Assembly (NCBI RefSeq): GCF_001307275.1
Contig: NZ_CP012831.1
Location: 2,720,501 to 2,784,500, forward strand
DNA from: Pseudomonas fluorescens
GTDB lineage: Bacteria; Pseudomonadota; Gammaproteobacteria; Pseudomonadales; Pseudomonadaceae
Length of the DNA stretch: 64,000 bases
Direction of reading: 5' to 3'
Position 1 is the stretch's first letter. Each line of letters starts with the position of its first letter. Below are positions 25,001 through 31,914 of the stretch, piece after piece. Below the pieces are notes generated by a model, which was given only the letters and a program-made list of their open reading frames with translations, was not told where the DNA came from and did not search any database. Made by a program: the position numbers and the translations under genes.

Positions 25001-26704
25001 ATTGCCCACCACGTCTTGCGCATCGCCCAGTTGCAGTTCCGGCACGAAGGCCAGTTGGCGCAGGACAATGGTTTTTCCGTCCACCTTGCGATCCGCCTCG
25101 GCAGGTTCCATCAGCGCGGCGACGTAGCGGTAACCCGTATCGTCCAGGTGGTCCTCCCTGCGGATCTTGCGTTCCAACGCCAGCATCGGCAGCTGGATGC
25201 GCAACTGAGAGGTGTACAACTGTTCGCGGCGGCTCGATTCGGTTGGATCGTCGAGCAGCGTGCGCTGGATCAGCTCGGGATAGACACGACCGATATCGGC
25301 CTGGGTGATGAGGTTTTCGATGTACTCGACGGTCATCCATCCGGGCAGTTCCGTGTCGTCCCGAAACTTGACGGTCTTGTCGCCAAGGGGCAGGGCGATC
25401 AGGTTCTGCAAGGCCAGTTCGACGAGGCTGAACCGGGTGGTCTCGATCTTGCCGGGCAGCACGAAGCTTCCCCAGACCACGGGGCTGCGCACCTCGATCT
25501 CGATGTTCTCCAGATCGAATGTCGAGGCGTCGGCATGGTCCGAGACCATCTGCTGCTTCAGCAGGTTCAAGGTGAACGTCTTGATCGGCACGATTCCGTC
25601 CAGGTAGGTCTTGCCGGCATGCTCCTGGTTCAAGATCGAGAGGTTTTTCATGTGCTGGGCAAACAGGATCTGATCGGACGGCGAGGCGTCCAGCAACCAG
25701 TGGGGCATCTGCCTCTGGAACCAGGCCACGAGCGCATCTTCGTCGCTTTCTTCACCGCTGGCGGGGGGATCGTAGGTCGCCCATGTCTGCGGGGAGGAAC
25801 CGATGATCTTGACCTGCTCGGCAATCATCCCGCAGGCCTTGTGATCGAAGAGATTGCCCTCGGGCTCATACAGTCGCCACTGGATCTTGCGGTAGGTGGC
25901 CGTACCGAAATGGGTCGTGAGGGATTGACCAAGGGCCTGCTGTGAATCGAATTTCTGGTAGCCGTTGGCGATCGAGTACTTGAGGATGACCTCCTTTTTG
26001 TCGATGGTACCGATCAGCACGACGATGGAATTGTCGCCCAGGCGCTTCACCTCGGAACCGTCGACGTTATCGATGTCGATCAGATAACCATGGCTATCGT
26101 AGGGGTCGTTCTCCTTGCGGTCCTTGCGGTCGGGGTGGTGGAACAGTTGCCGGGCCATGTCGCATTCGGTCGTCGTCCAGCCGCGGACGTGCCCGACGTT
26201 CCAGGCTTGACGCAGCGCACTGGAAAGCTGATGCCAGCGGGGCCCGGACTCGCCGAGGGAGGCATTCCAATAGGCCAACTGTTGCTCCTGGCAAGCCGTC
26301 AGCATGGCCGGCACCAGCTCGTTGAGCAGGTGCCCGATCTGGTCGATGCGCACCGGTAAATGCACATCGGGAGAGGTGAGCGGCAGTCGGGTGAGGAAAT
26401 GCAGGCCTTCGATCAACAGCATCGAATTACCTTCCTCGTTCACCAGCCCGGCCAGCATTTCACTGAGGGTTTCGTAGCGGGTGGGCCGTCGCACGATTTC
26501 ATCGTCGACAATCTCCCAGTCCGGCTCGCCCACCACGGTGTTGTGTGGATCGAGGTTCAGCGTGGGGTAGAGCTTCTTGAGGGCATCGCGCAAGAGAATG
26601 GACGCGACCTCCGGATACGTGGGCCCTGCGAGCAACTGATTGAGGATTGCATCTTTGGGATTGGCATTGGCCCTGGGGGCCGTGATAGGGGGCGTGGGTG
26701 TCAT
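22091..26704 (-). CDS. Giant DUF6543-type ('dermonecrotic toxin domain') protein
   Basis: 1537-aa protein without a signal peptide. The middle part carries segments characteristic of the large DUF6543 proteins of pseudomonads: YRPLLEPQLSQYPSFSNLL, VLAWLPDGVRDDYGRFVFPD and, further on, the ESARFLDTFSI...GVWHAKMAGKWFKV stretch. A hydrophobic region near 700-730 (ALPYLGTAVGTAGWLW) and another at about 760 could insert in a membrane. The C-terminal third is rich in charged helices. I see no recognisable catalytic motif. It is a second member of the family beside the 13441-18393 gene, in opposite orientation and not closely similar to it. Role as an anti-host or anti-competitor toxin is inference from the family name only; no immunity gene is evident. 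Confidence 0.72.
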   Translation of the reverse strand: MTPTPPITAPRANANPKDAILNQLLAGPTYPEVASILLRDALKKLYPTLNLDPHNTVVGEPDWEIVDDEIVRRPTRYETLSEMLAGLVNEEGNSMLLIEGLHFLTRLPLTSPDVHLPVRIDQIGHLLNELVPAMLTACQEQQLAYWNASLGESGPRWHQLSSALRQAWNVGHVRGWTTTECDMARQLFHHPDRKDRKENDPYDSHGYLIDIDNVDGSEVKRLGDNSIVVLIGTIDKKEVILKYSIANGYQKFDSQQALGQSLTTHFGTATYRKIQWRLYEPEGNLFDHKACGMIAEQVKIIGSSPQTWATYDPPASGEESDEDALVAWFQRQMPHWLLDASPSDQILFAQHMKNLSILNQEHAGKTYLDGIVPIKTFTLNLLKQQMVSDHADASTFDLENIEIEVRSPVVWGSFVLPGKIETTRFSLVELALQNLIALPLGDKTVKFRDDTELPGWMTVEYIENLITQADIGRVYPELIQRTLLDDPTESSRREQLYTSQLRIQLPMLALERKIRREDHLDDTGYRYVAALMEPAEADRKVDGKTIVLRQLAFVPELQLGDAQDVVGNMFIIGPEDSSAGPCLLYRPLLEPQLSQYPSFSNLLYAIRQTPSLRQSVLAWLPDGVRDDYGRFVFPDLLPSPWSIVAFVVDPLSSLANSGPVSLTDKTLGANFLPQLFKANANALVELADRQSVSNRENRWETFKRAGWLLFNLALPYLGTAVGTAGWLWQILDDIDKLTQGKEGADKPAKWEAFTDLLLNVALAIITHAIDRARSARSPHRLQASQEVRELESLPKPPHELVIERLPPLPGASLPTEHYEAIRSSGALMGKSKESARFLDTFSIAEPEDPGQFRTWGALKGLYEKDGVWHAKMAGKWFKVQVEGELVSIVDAKDPTREGPPLMSDTHGKWHIDTRLRVRGSGSKGIRQKVIADAQRRRIDLLASLNQFEAKKPQNQKLLTMQAVEMDVASGAAKEVKRDAYVAALKTQRENYEQALALLLEWPLFQSRPDYPRTRLGYLNAQINFTFAEMEALEDRFAPAMDKAKGMITSGIKVLEQAHIDAAESMISVGDDMTERLDYMETRFTELKSLGYEGFEFIRRHRKKMPLYTGADLRLIKLDMFRHLCLTLDSVESMPEGWEAINQIVDNATVAYQSLRDAIDERSVIRLDERIDAFGSLAEQFAAIDEHLNYLGNEYKGSVRAPQLARLRKGIGTLEQSTMRHLAAALEERRDQRSAGSPYVQRPRPRKKFIRARFWGLVSGEPRLSRLMEETDWVDVKNPFSGEIIITFHRKETGEWIPHVKPDATPPAVPPLDVSVTKGQDLINGLTAFKAQMQATVKQPSHTPAGIGMILNAHAGRMEKISAAIQKALDQAQGVASNETFELPEAQRRSAETLRAQLQREASALYVLGFDTVLNVIKQRPPTMSSILWLKSRNQISITKQKSRQRIKTPPYGYLDRYEIRDVKSGETLWFADFRYSTNWVPAYAFLSARLKTIEQASREATAADATQTLSQRQLVDRYRSEIAVDQAKEVFFQKARS

Positions 26705-26835
26705 CTGAGTCTTCCTGTCTCTCGCGACGAATGGAATGGCGAAGCTGAACGCTTCGGGATAGCCATACTAGTGAGGCGAAAAACAGGGAAGGTGGTAACT
26801 ATGTATGGGACGTGGGAGGTGACGGGGATGGCGCC

Positions 26836-26927
26836 TATGGGAGCGAGCTTGCTCGCGAAAGCGATGTATCAGGCGCCGGTGATGTTGAATGTGCCGGCGT
26901 CTTCGCGAGCAAGCTCGCTCCCACAGG
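26836..26927. repeat. REPIN, GTGGGAGCGAGC family
   Basis: Inverted arms TGGGAGCGAGCTTGCTCGCG and its complement ending in CTCCCACAGG, separated by about 42 bases, between the second giant gene and the polyamine-binding protein gene. Confidence 0.85.
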
Positions 26928-26949
26928 TTCTCTGTTTAGCTTGATGAAC

Positions 26950-28050
26950 TCACTGACCGGACTTGATCCGCGTCCAGGCCCGCGTCCGCGCCCGTTCGGC
27001 ATCCCGTGGCAAGGGTTGCAAGGTGTAGAGCGTGGTCATGGCCGCCTCGGTCGGGTACAGGTTGGGGTTGTTGCGGATCGCCGGGTCGACCATCTCGGTC
27101 GCGTCCTTGTTCGGGTTCGGATAGCCGACAAAATCACTGACCGGCGCGATCACCTGCGGTTGCAGCAAATAGTTGATGAAGGTGTAGGCGTCCCCTGGGT
27201 TGGCGGCGCCTTTGGGAATGGCGAGCATGTCGAACCAGATCGGCGCGCCTTCCTTGGGCAGGCGCATGTCCACCGTCACGCCGTTCTTGGCCTCCTTGGC
27301 GCGGTTGGCCGCCTGGGAAAAGCTGCCGGAGTAACCCACCGCCACGCAAATGTCGCCGTTGGCGATGTCGGCCATGTACTTGGACGAGTGGAAATAGGTG
27401 ATGTGCGGGCGAATCTTCATCATCAGCGCTTCGGCCTTGGCGTAGTCCGCCGGCTTCTTGCTGTTGGGGTCCAGGCCCAGGTGCTGCAAGGCCAGGGGCA
27501 GGATCTCCGACGGCGAATCCAGCAGCGCCACGCCGCACTGCTTGAGCTTGCTGATGTTCTCTTCCTTGAAGATCAGGTCCCAACTGTCCACCGGCGCGTT
27601 GTCGCCCAGGGCGGCCTTGATCTTGTCCGGGTTGAAGCCGATCAGGATGGTGCCGTACATGTAGGGCACGGCGAACTTGTTGCCTGGGTCGTTGGCTTCG
27701 ATCAGCTTCATCAGCTTGGGATCGAGGTGGTTCCAGTTCGGCAGCTTGCTGCGGTCCAGGGGTTGGAACACCCCGGCCTCGATCTGCTTGGCCAGGAACA
27801 CGTTGGACGGCACCACCACGTCATAGCCGGAGTTACCCGTCAGCAGCTTGGCCTCCAGGGCTTCGTTGGTGTCGAAGATGTCGTAGACCAGCTTGACCTG
27901 GCTGTTCTGCGCCTTGAAATCCTCCAGGGCCTTGGGCGTGATGTAGTCGAACCAGTTGTAGACGCGCAAGGTGCGCTCCTCGGCCTGGACAGCGCCGCAA
28001 AGCAGCGCGGCGCACACGGCTGGAGCCATAAAACGCTTGAGTCTGTTCAT
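26950..28050 (-). CDS. Polyamine ABC transporter substrate-binding protein, PotF/SpuD-like
   Basis: 366-aa periplasmic binding protein. Signal peptide at residues 1-24 (FMAPAVCAALLCGAVQA), then RVYNWFDYITPKALEDF, the hallmark opening of spermidine/putrescine-binding proteins, with VVPSNVFLAKQ and PYMYGTILIGFNPDKI further on. I chose ATG 28050, which has AGGAAT upstream, over the frame from 28065. It lies 11 bases downstream of the acetylpolyamine amidohydrolase gene in the same operon, the arrangement also seen for aphA and PA1410 in P. aeruginosa, so acetylated polyamines are likely ligands. No membrane or ATPase transporter genes are present here, so it must work with a transporter encoded elsewhere or act in sensing. 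Confidence 0.9.
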   Translation of the reverse strand: MNRLKRFMAPAVCAALLCGAVQAEERTLRVYNWFDYITPKALEDFKAQNSQVKLVYDIFDTNEALEAKLLTGNSGYDVVVPSNVFLAKQIEAGVFQPLDRSKLPNWNHLDPKLMKLIEANDPGNKFAVPYMYGTILIGFNPDKIKAALGDNAPVDSWDLIFKEENISKLKQCGVALLDSPSEILPLALQHLGLDPNSKKPADYAKAEALMMKIRPHITYFHSSKYMADIANGDICVAVGYSGSFSQAANRAKEAKNGVTVDMRLPKEGAPIWFDMLAIPKGAANPGDAYTFINYLLQPQVIAPVSDFVGYPNPNKDATEMVDPAIRNNPNLYPTEAAMTTLYTLQPLPRDAERARTRAWTRIKSGQ

Positions 28051-28061
28051 GCTGTGATTCC

Positions 28062-29093
28062 TCATGGGGCGCTTTGGAAACCTTCAAGAACGTTCACGGC
28101 ATTGATGCCGATTTCTGCCACCGCGTAGCCGCCTTCCATCACGAACAGCGTCGGCTTGCCGAGCGCCGCGATGCGCTTGCCCATCGCCAGGTAATCCGGG
28201 CTGTCGAGCTTGAATTGCGAGATGGGGTCGTCCTTGAACGTGTCGACACCCAGGGACACGACGATGACATCGGCGTCGTAACCCCGGATTTGCCCGCAGG
28301 CCTGCTCCAGCGCCGCGCTCCAGGTATCCCAGCCGGAGCCGGCTGGCAAAGGGTAGTTGAAATTGAAGCCCTCGCCGTCGCCCTCGCCATGCTCGTCGGC
28401 ATACCCCAGGAAGAACGGAAACTCCGCCTCTGGGTGACCGTGGATCGAGGCGAACAACACGTCGCTGCGCTCATAGAAAATCGATTGGGTGCCGTTGCCG
28501 TGGTGGTAATCCACATCCAGAATCGCGACCTTCTGATGGCCCTGGTCGAGAAAGGCCTGGGCGGCGATGGCCGCGTTGTTGAGGTAGCAATAACCGCCCA
28601 TCAAATCGCCAGCGGCGTGGTGCCCCGGTGGGCGGCACAACGCAAAGGCACTGCGCGCCCCGCGCTGGATGTCCGCCTGAGCGGTGAGGGCCACTTGCGC
28701 GGCGCTGTAGGCCGCCTGCCAAGTGCCGGCGGTAATCGGCGCACCGCCGTCGAAACTGTAATAACCCAACTGGCCGTGCAGGCTCGTGGGGATGACCGAG
28801 CGCAGCGTTCGCGCCGGCCAGGTGAAGGGCAACAAATCGCCGTCGCGGTTGTACTTGGCCCAGCGGTCCCAGGCGCCTTTGAAAAACTCCAGGTACGCCG
28901 CACTGTGGATGCGCTGGATCGGCCCCAGGCCAAAATCCTGCGGCGCCTCCACCGGCCCCAGCCCCCGCGCCTTGACCCGCTCCAACACATGATCGGCCCG
29001 GGACGGCATCTCGAAGCAGGGCATCAATTGCCCATCCATCAACTCGCAGCGCCCGTGGTGCAGGTGGTGATCGTCTGAGTAGATCGTCAGCAT
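28062..29093 (-). CDS. aphA: Acetylpolyamine amidohydrolase (histone-deacetylase family)
   Basis: 343-aa zinc hydrolase that removes acetyl groups from acetylated polyamines such as N-acetylputrescine or acetylcadaverine. Catalytic and zinc-binding motifs of the arginase/HDAC fold are present: RPPGHHA (general base His pair), DVDYHHGNGT (Asp and His zinc ligands), the second Asp ligand in GVDTFKDDP, and the EGGYA loop. The start MLTIYSDDHHLHHG at 29093 is typical of the family and has GGAGAA upstream; the frame from 29129 would add an unlikely 12 residues. First gene of an operon with the polyamine-binding protein. The product is a cytoplasmic enzyme of polyamine catabolism. Confidence 0.92.
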   Translation of the reverse strand: MLTIYSDDHHLHHGRCELMDGQLMPCFEMPSRADHVLERVKARGLGPVEAPQDFGLGPIQRIHSAAYLEFFKGAWDRWAKYNRDGDLLPFTWPARTLRSVIPTSLHGQLGYYSFDGGAPITAGTWQAAYSAAQVALTAQADIQRGARSAFALCRPPGHHAAGDLMGGYCYLNNAAIAAQAFLDQGHQKVAILDVDYHHGNGTQSIFYERSDVLFASIHGHPEAEFPFFLGYADEHGEGDGEGFNFNYPLPAGSGWDTWSAALEQACGQIRGYDADVIVVSLGVDTFKDDPISQFKLDSPDYLAMGKRIAALGKPTLFVMEGGYAVAEIGINAVNVLEGFQSAP

Positions 29094-29281
29094 TTTTTTG
29101 TTCTCCGCAAGGCTGATTCGGTTGAACACAGTCTTGCGGCGTGGGGCGTTTCAGAGAACGGCAGGAGAGGCCAAAAGGGGATCGAAATGGCCAAAAGGTT
29201 TGACCGTAAATCGCCCCTTGTTGGCGCGGGTGTGCGCGGGGTTGGGGCATGGGGAGCGGTCAGAGCCGGGGGCCAATCAGC

Positions 29282-29869
29282 TTAGAGATTATGGGCATAG
29301 CCGCGTTTTTCCTTGGTTGATTTGGAGTAATAAGCCAGATCGATTTTAAAAAGAGCGCGGATGTGGGTGAGCTGTGCTTTAAGATGTGATTTATCCATGC
29401 CGTCAGTGTTTTCTGAAAACATAAGGTGGTAAATGGCAGGCCAAGTGACAGCTGCGTCCGAAAAATAGATGTCCTCACGAGGGCCCACGACTGAGATGCA
29501 CTTTGTAGTAGAGAAAAGTGCAGATAAAAATTTGTCATGGATCATGGAGCAAGCGGATAGGAACAGGCGACGTTTTTTCAGGTGAGGTTCTAGGATTTTT
29601 GCAAGATCCGTATAGCCGATCTCATTCTGATTGGTCGTGAACAATCCATCTTCATTCCCATGAGCAGAGATGTGCAGGTACCGATATCCCGACTTCCCGA
29701 ACTCTGTAACGGCTTCGATGAACTGATCTCGTGTCCTGACATAGCGGTATATTGGTTTTTTTTCGTGTAGCCTCAAAACTGAAGAAATCACGCTGCCTTC
29801 GAAGCGACCATTGCCTTCATCGTCAGGGTCGAGTGTTTCAATAATGAAAACGTCAGGGATAGAGGCCAT
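29282..29869 (-). CDS. Caspase-like (CHAT-type) cysteine protease protein
   Basis: 195-aa protein that looks like a compact caspase-fold peptidase. The two catalytic positions stand out: H70 in LHISAHGNEDG after a hydrophobic strand, and C107 in RRLFLSACSM, the usual spacing and context for CHAT/caspase-like proteases. A third strand, CISVVGPREDI, follows and matches the family pattern. There is no extra sensor domain, so another protein must confer specificity. It follows the PD-(D/E)XK-like gene by 64 bases in the same direction. Base composition is clearly more AT-rich than in the flanking polyamine and T6SS genes, a sign of recent transfer. No strong ribosome binding site is seen. Family call is from motifs only. 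Confidence 0.68.
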   Translation of the reverse strand: MASIPDVFIIETLDPDDEGNGRFEGSVISSVLRLHEKKPIYRYVRTRDQFIEAVTEFGKSGYRYLHISAHGNEDGLFTTNQNEIGYTDLAKILEPHLKKRRLFLSACSMIHDKFLSALFSTTKCISVVGPREDIYFSDAAVTWPAIYHLMFSENTDGMDKSHLKAQLTHIRALFKIDLAYYSKSTKEKRGYAHNL

Positions 29870-29933
29870 CTAGAGGTGCTCAAGTGGTTTTGCTTGTAAT
29901 GGATAATACTTTTGATCATGCAAGATTTTTTGA

Positions 29934-30962
29934 TCAGCTCTGTTGAAAATAGAAAACACCGTTGGTCTTGAATTTGTCGGCGTACCAAGCAACGCCGAGA
30001 ACATGCTTCATTGCTTCATTTTCTCCGGAAGGAACATCGTCCCGGTTTTTTAGGAAGTCTTCAAACTTTACATTGTGGTTGGGAAATATCTCATTTAACT
30101 CATTTAATTTTTTCCGTCCATTTTCTTTGGTTATGGACTTGCTTTTCTTTGAAAATCTATTGGGGTACAACAGATTGAAAGAGGACGAAAGGCGCCAGTG
30201 ATTGGATACCCTGAGGTCATTGAAGTAATTGAAATGCCGGTTGTAGATGTTGGTGAGCAAGACAAAATCCACGAGATCGAAGCGTTCATGCCCAATTGGA
30301 CTGTCTTCGGTAAAAAAACCACCCTCACCAAACAGGTAGCCACGCCACAGTTGCATGTCGATCTCTTCGTGACAGCACACAATCAATATGTTGGTGTCTT
30401 CGACTCTGCATTGCTTGACTTTTGCTTGGGTGGATTCCAGAAAGTCCTTCATTACGTTATCTAGATTTTTCCCTTCTTTCACTGTCTTGCCTTGTGGCGT
30501 TAAGCGCTCACGCGCGTCCTTAAGCGCCTGCTCGCGGAGTGCGTTGTGGGGCATTCTGTTTGAAAAGGTAAGCGTCACTTCGTCAGGGGAGCGTACTTCA
30601 TCTTTGTAAGAGGCACATTTTACTTCGAGATTATATTTTTCCCCTTTTACAGTTACGCTGAAGTCAACATCTTTAGGCGACGTGACTTTATCTTCGTAGA
30701 CGAATGCCGCATTGGGGTAGTCGATAAATTCATTCATGGCTGTTAGCTCGCAAGCAGCCTGTATATATTGACTTTTGTTAAAAGCCCCGGCGCGAACTTG
30801 CAATTTATCTCGGATGAGACGCTTGACTTGTTTCTCACCTATCTTAGCTTGAAGCGAGTTGAGGATTTTATTCAGCGCGTGTAGGTACTCGTCGTAATGA
30901 ATGCTGGTTTTTACAAGGTAGTGCTGGTTGTCAGTAATTTCACTCAGGTGATCGAGGAGCAT
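29934..30962 (-). CDS. PD-(D/E)XK nuclease-like protein
   Basis: 342-aa protein I cannot place in a named family. It has the signature of a PD-(D/E)XK nuclease core: E72 in a helix (AACELTAMNEF), D98/D100 in KDVDFSV, and E113-x-K115 in YNLEVKCAS, with the right strand-turn-strand spacing. The N-terminal 60 residues are helical and charged; the C-terminal half, with HFNYFNDLRVSNHWRLSSSF, is of unknown type. AAGGAA lies about 10 bases before the ATG. It sits between the ribbon-helix-helix-like gene (73 bases upstream) and the caspase-like gene (64 bases downstream), all AT-rich and in one direction, which suggests one functional unit, probably in anti-phage defence. The nuclease call is motif-based. 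Confidence 0.6.
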   Translation of the reverse strand: MLLDHLSEITDNQHYLVKTSIHYDEYLHALNKILNSLQAKIGEKQVKRLIRDKLQVRAGAFNKSQYIQAACELTAMNEFIDYPNAAFVYEDKVTSPKDVDFSVTVKGEKYNLEVKCASYKDEVRSPDEVTLTFSNRMPHNALREQALKDARERLTPQGKTVKEGKNLDNVMKDFLESTQAKVKQCRVEDTNILIVCCHEEIDMQLWRGYLFGEGGFFTEDSPIGHERFDLVDFVLLTNIYNRHFNYFNDLRVSNHWRLSSSFNLLYPNRFSKKSKSITKENGRKKLNELNEIFPNHNVKFEDFLKNRDDVPSGENEAMKHVLGVAWYADKFKTNGVFYFQQS

Positions 30963-31035
30963 GCGTCATATTTCCTTGTTCATTTGTTAGCTGAACGAAT
31001 GCGCGGGTTAACGGGGGGAGCCCCCTGGGCATTGG

Positions 31036-31599
31036 CTATTCAGGTTTGATAGCGGGAAGCGAAAGGGCTGAACGTATTGCGTTCAAGGACGCGTAGAAAT
31101 CCTCAGTGTTGCCGAACGCCCCTCTGTAGATCTTGTGAACGAGAGCCTCATCTTGCTTGGCGATCTCAATGAACACGGCAAACGTCAAAGAGATGCCCCG
31201 TGGCAGCCGGAAGTAACCTTTGTCTATAAGTTGCTTGGCACGCAGTTCAAGCAATGGGAGGTTCGCCTTGAACATAGCATCCACCTTATCGATGCTGTCC
31301 AGTTTGAGTTCGCCGCTGAGGTAGCGGTCGTACCGAATGGTGTGGTCGCTTTCATACCATTCCGAAAGAATCTCGATGCCGAACTTTTTCGCCAGCTCGG
31401 CATCCATCGCCGAAACCAACAGATTCGACCGGGCGTAGGTGGAGATGTAGGCGTAGAACTCCCGCTCCAAGGTCTCCAGGATCAAGGCGTTTTTCGATTT
31501 GCCAAGGGTATTGGCGACAGCGGCAATGGTCCTGTCCAGGCTGCTGCTCAAATTACGCAGCGTGTAGGAGACCGTTTCGGCCTTTTCAACATCGTTCAT
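31036..31599 (-). CDS. Hypothetical protein with ribbon-helix-helix-like N-terminus
   Basis: 187-aa protein of no family that I recognise. Residues about 9-50 (VSYTLRNLSSSLDRTIAAVA, then a Gly-Lys-Ser turn and a second helix) have the strand-helix-helix pattern of Arc/CopG ribbon-helix-helix DNA-binding proteins. The remaining 135 residues are helical, without a recognisable catalytic motif. It is the first gene of the leftward cassette that continues with the PD-(D/E)XK-like and caspase-like genes and could serve as its autoregulator or as an antitoxin-like controller; this is inference. Codon use is closer to the chromosome average than that of the two genes downstream. A GC-rich inverted run (GGGGG/CCCCC near 31014-31025) lies between it and the nuclease gene. 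Confidence 0.55.
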   Translation of the reverse strand: MNDVEKAETVSYTLRNLSSSLDRTIAAVANTLGKSKNALILETLEREFYAYISTYARSNLLVSAMDAELAKKFGIEILSEWYESDHTIRYDRYLSGELKLDSIDKVDAMFKANLPLLELRAKQLIDKGYFRLPRGISLTFAVFIEIAKQDEALVHKIYRGAFGNTEDFYASLNAIRSALSLPAIKPE

Positions 31600-31786
31600 A
31601 GGGAATGACTCTGGGAAAGCTCCTCCGAAGTAGAAGAGATGGAACCATCGTCTACCTGAAAAACCATTTAGTCAATTGTGGTTCATAAAATAGAATATGG
31701 TTATTTTGTTGCGATGTGAATTTCGATGGTTCTAGGACGTGCCTTATTCCGAGGCGATCACAGAGCGGGCACCCACCACCAATCCC

Positions 31787-31884
31787 CTGTGGGAGCGAGC
31801 TTGCTCGCGAAGCGGCAGCACGTAACATACCCGGATTAAAGGGTGTACACGGTCCGTGGCGAGGGAGCTTGCTCCCGCTCGAGG
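31787..31884. repeat. Composite REP mosaic (both families)
   Basis: One GTGGGAGCGAGC arm (31789-31810), a 45-base spacer ending in AGGGTGTACACGGTCCGTGGC, then one GTGGCGAGGGAGCTTGCTCC arm (31856-31879). The same order and spacer motif recurs at 58143-58254, so related mosaics flank the T6SS block. The rest of 31600-31914 holds no gene that I can support. Confidence 0.75.
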
Positions 31885-31914
31885 GCGTGGCCGTCGTATT
31901 GGCGGTGGTGCCGG

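Noticed and set aside
28062..29093. Histone deacetylase acting on proteins
   Set aside because: Bacterial members beside polyamine-binding proteins act on acetylpolyamines; no feature points to a protein substrate.
31011..31028. Terminator between the RHH-like and nuclease-like genes
   Set aside because: The GGGGG/CCCCC run has almost no loop and no T run follows on the leftward strand; transcription read-through is more likely.
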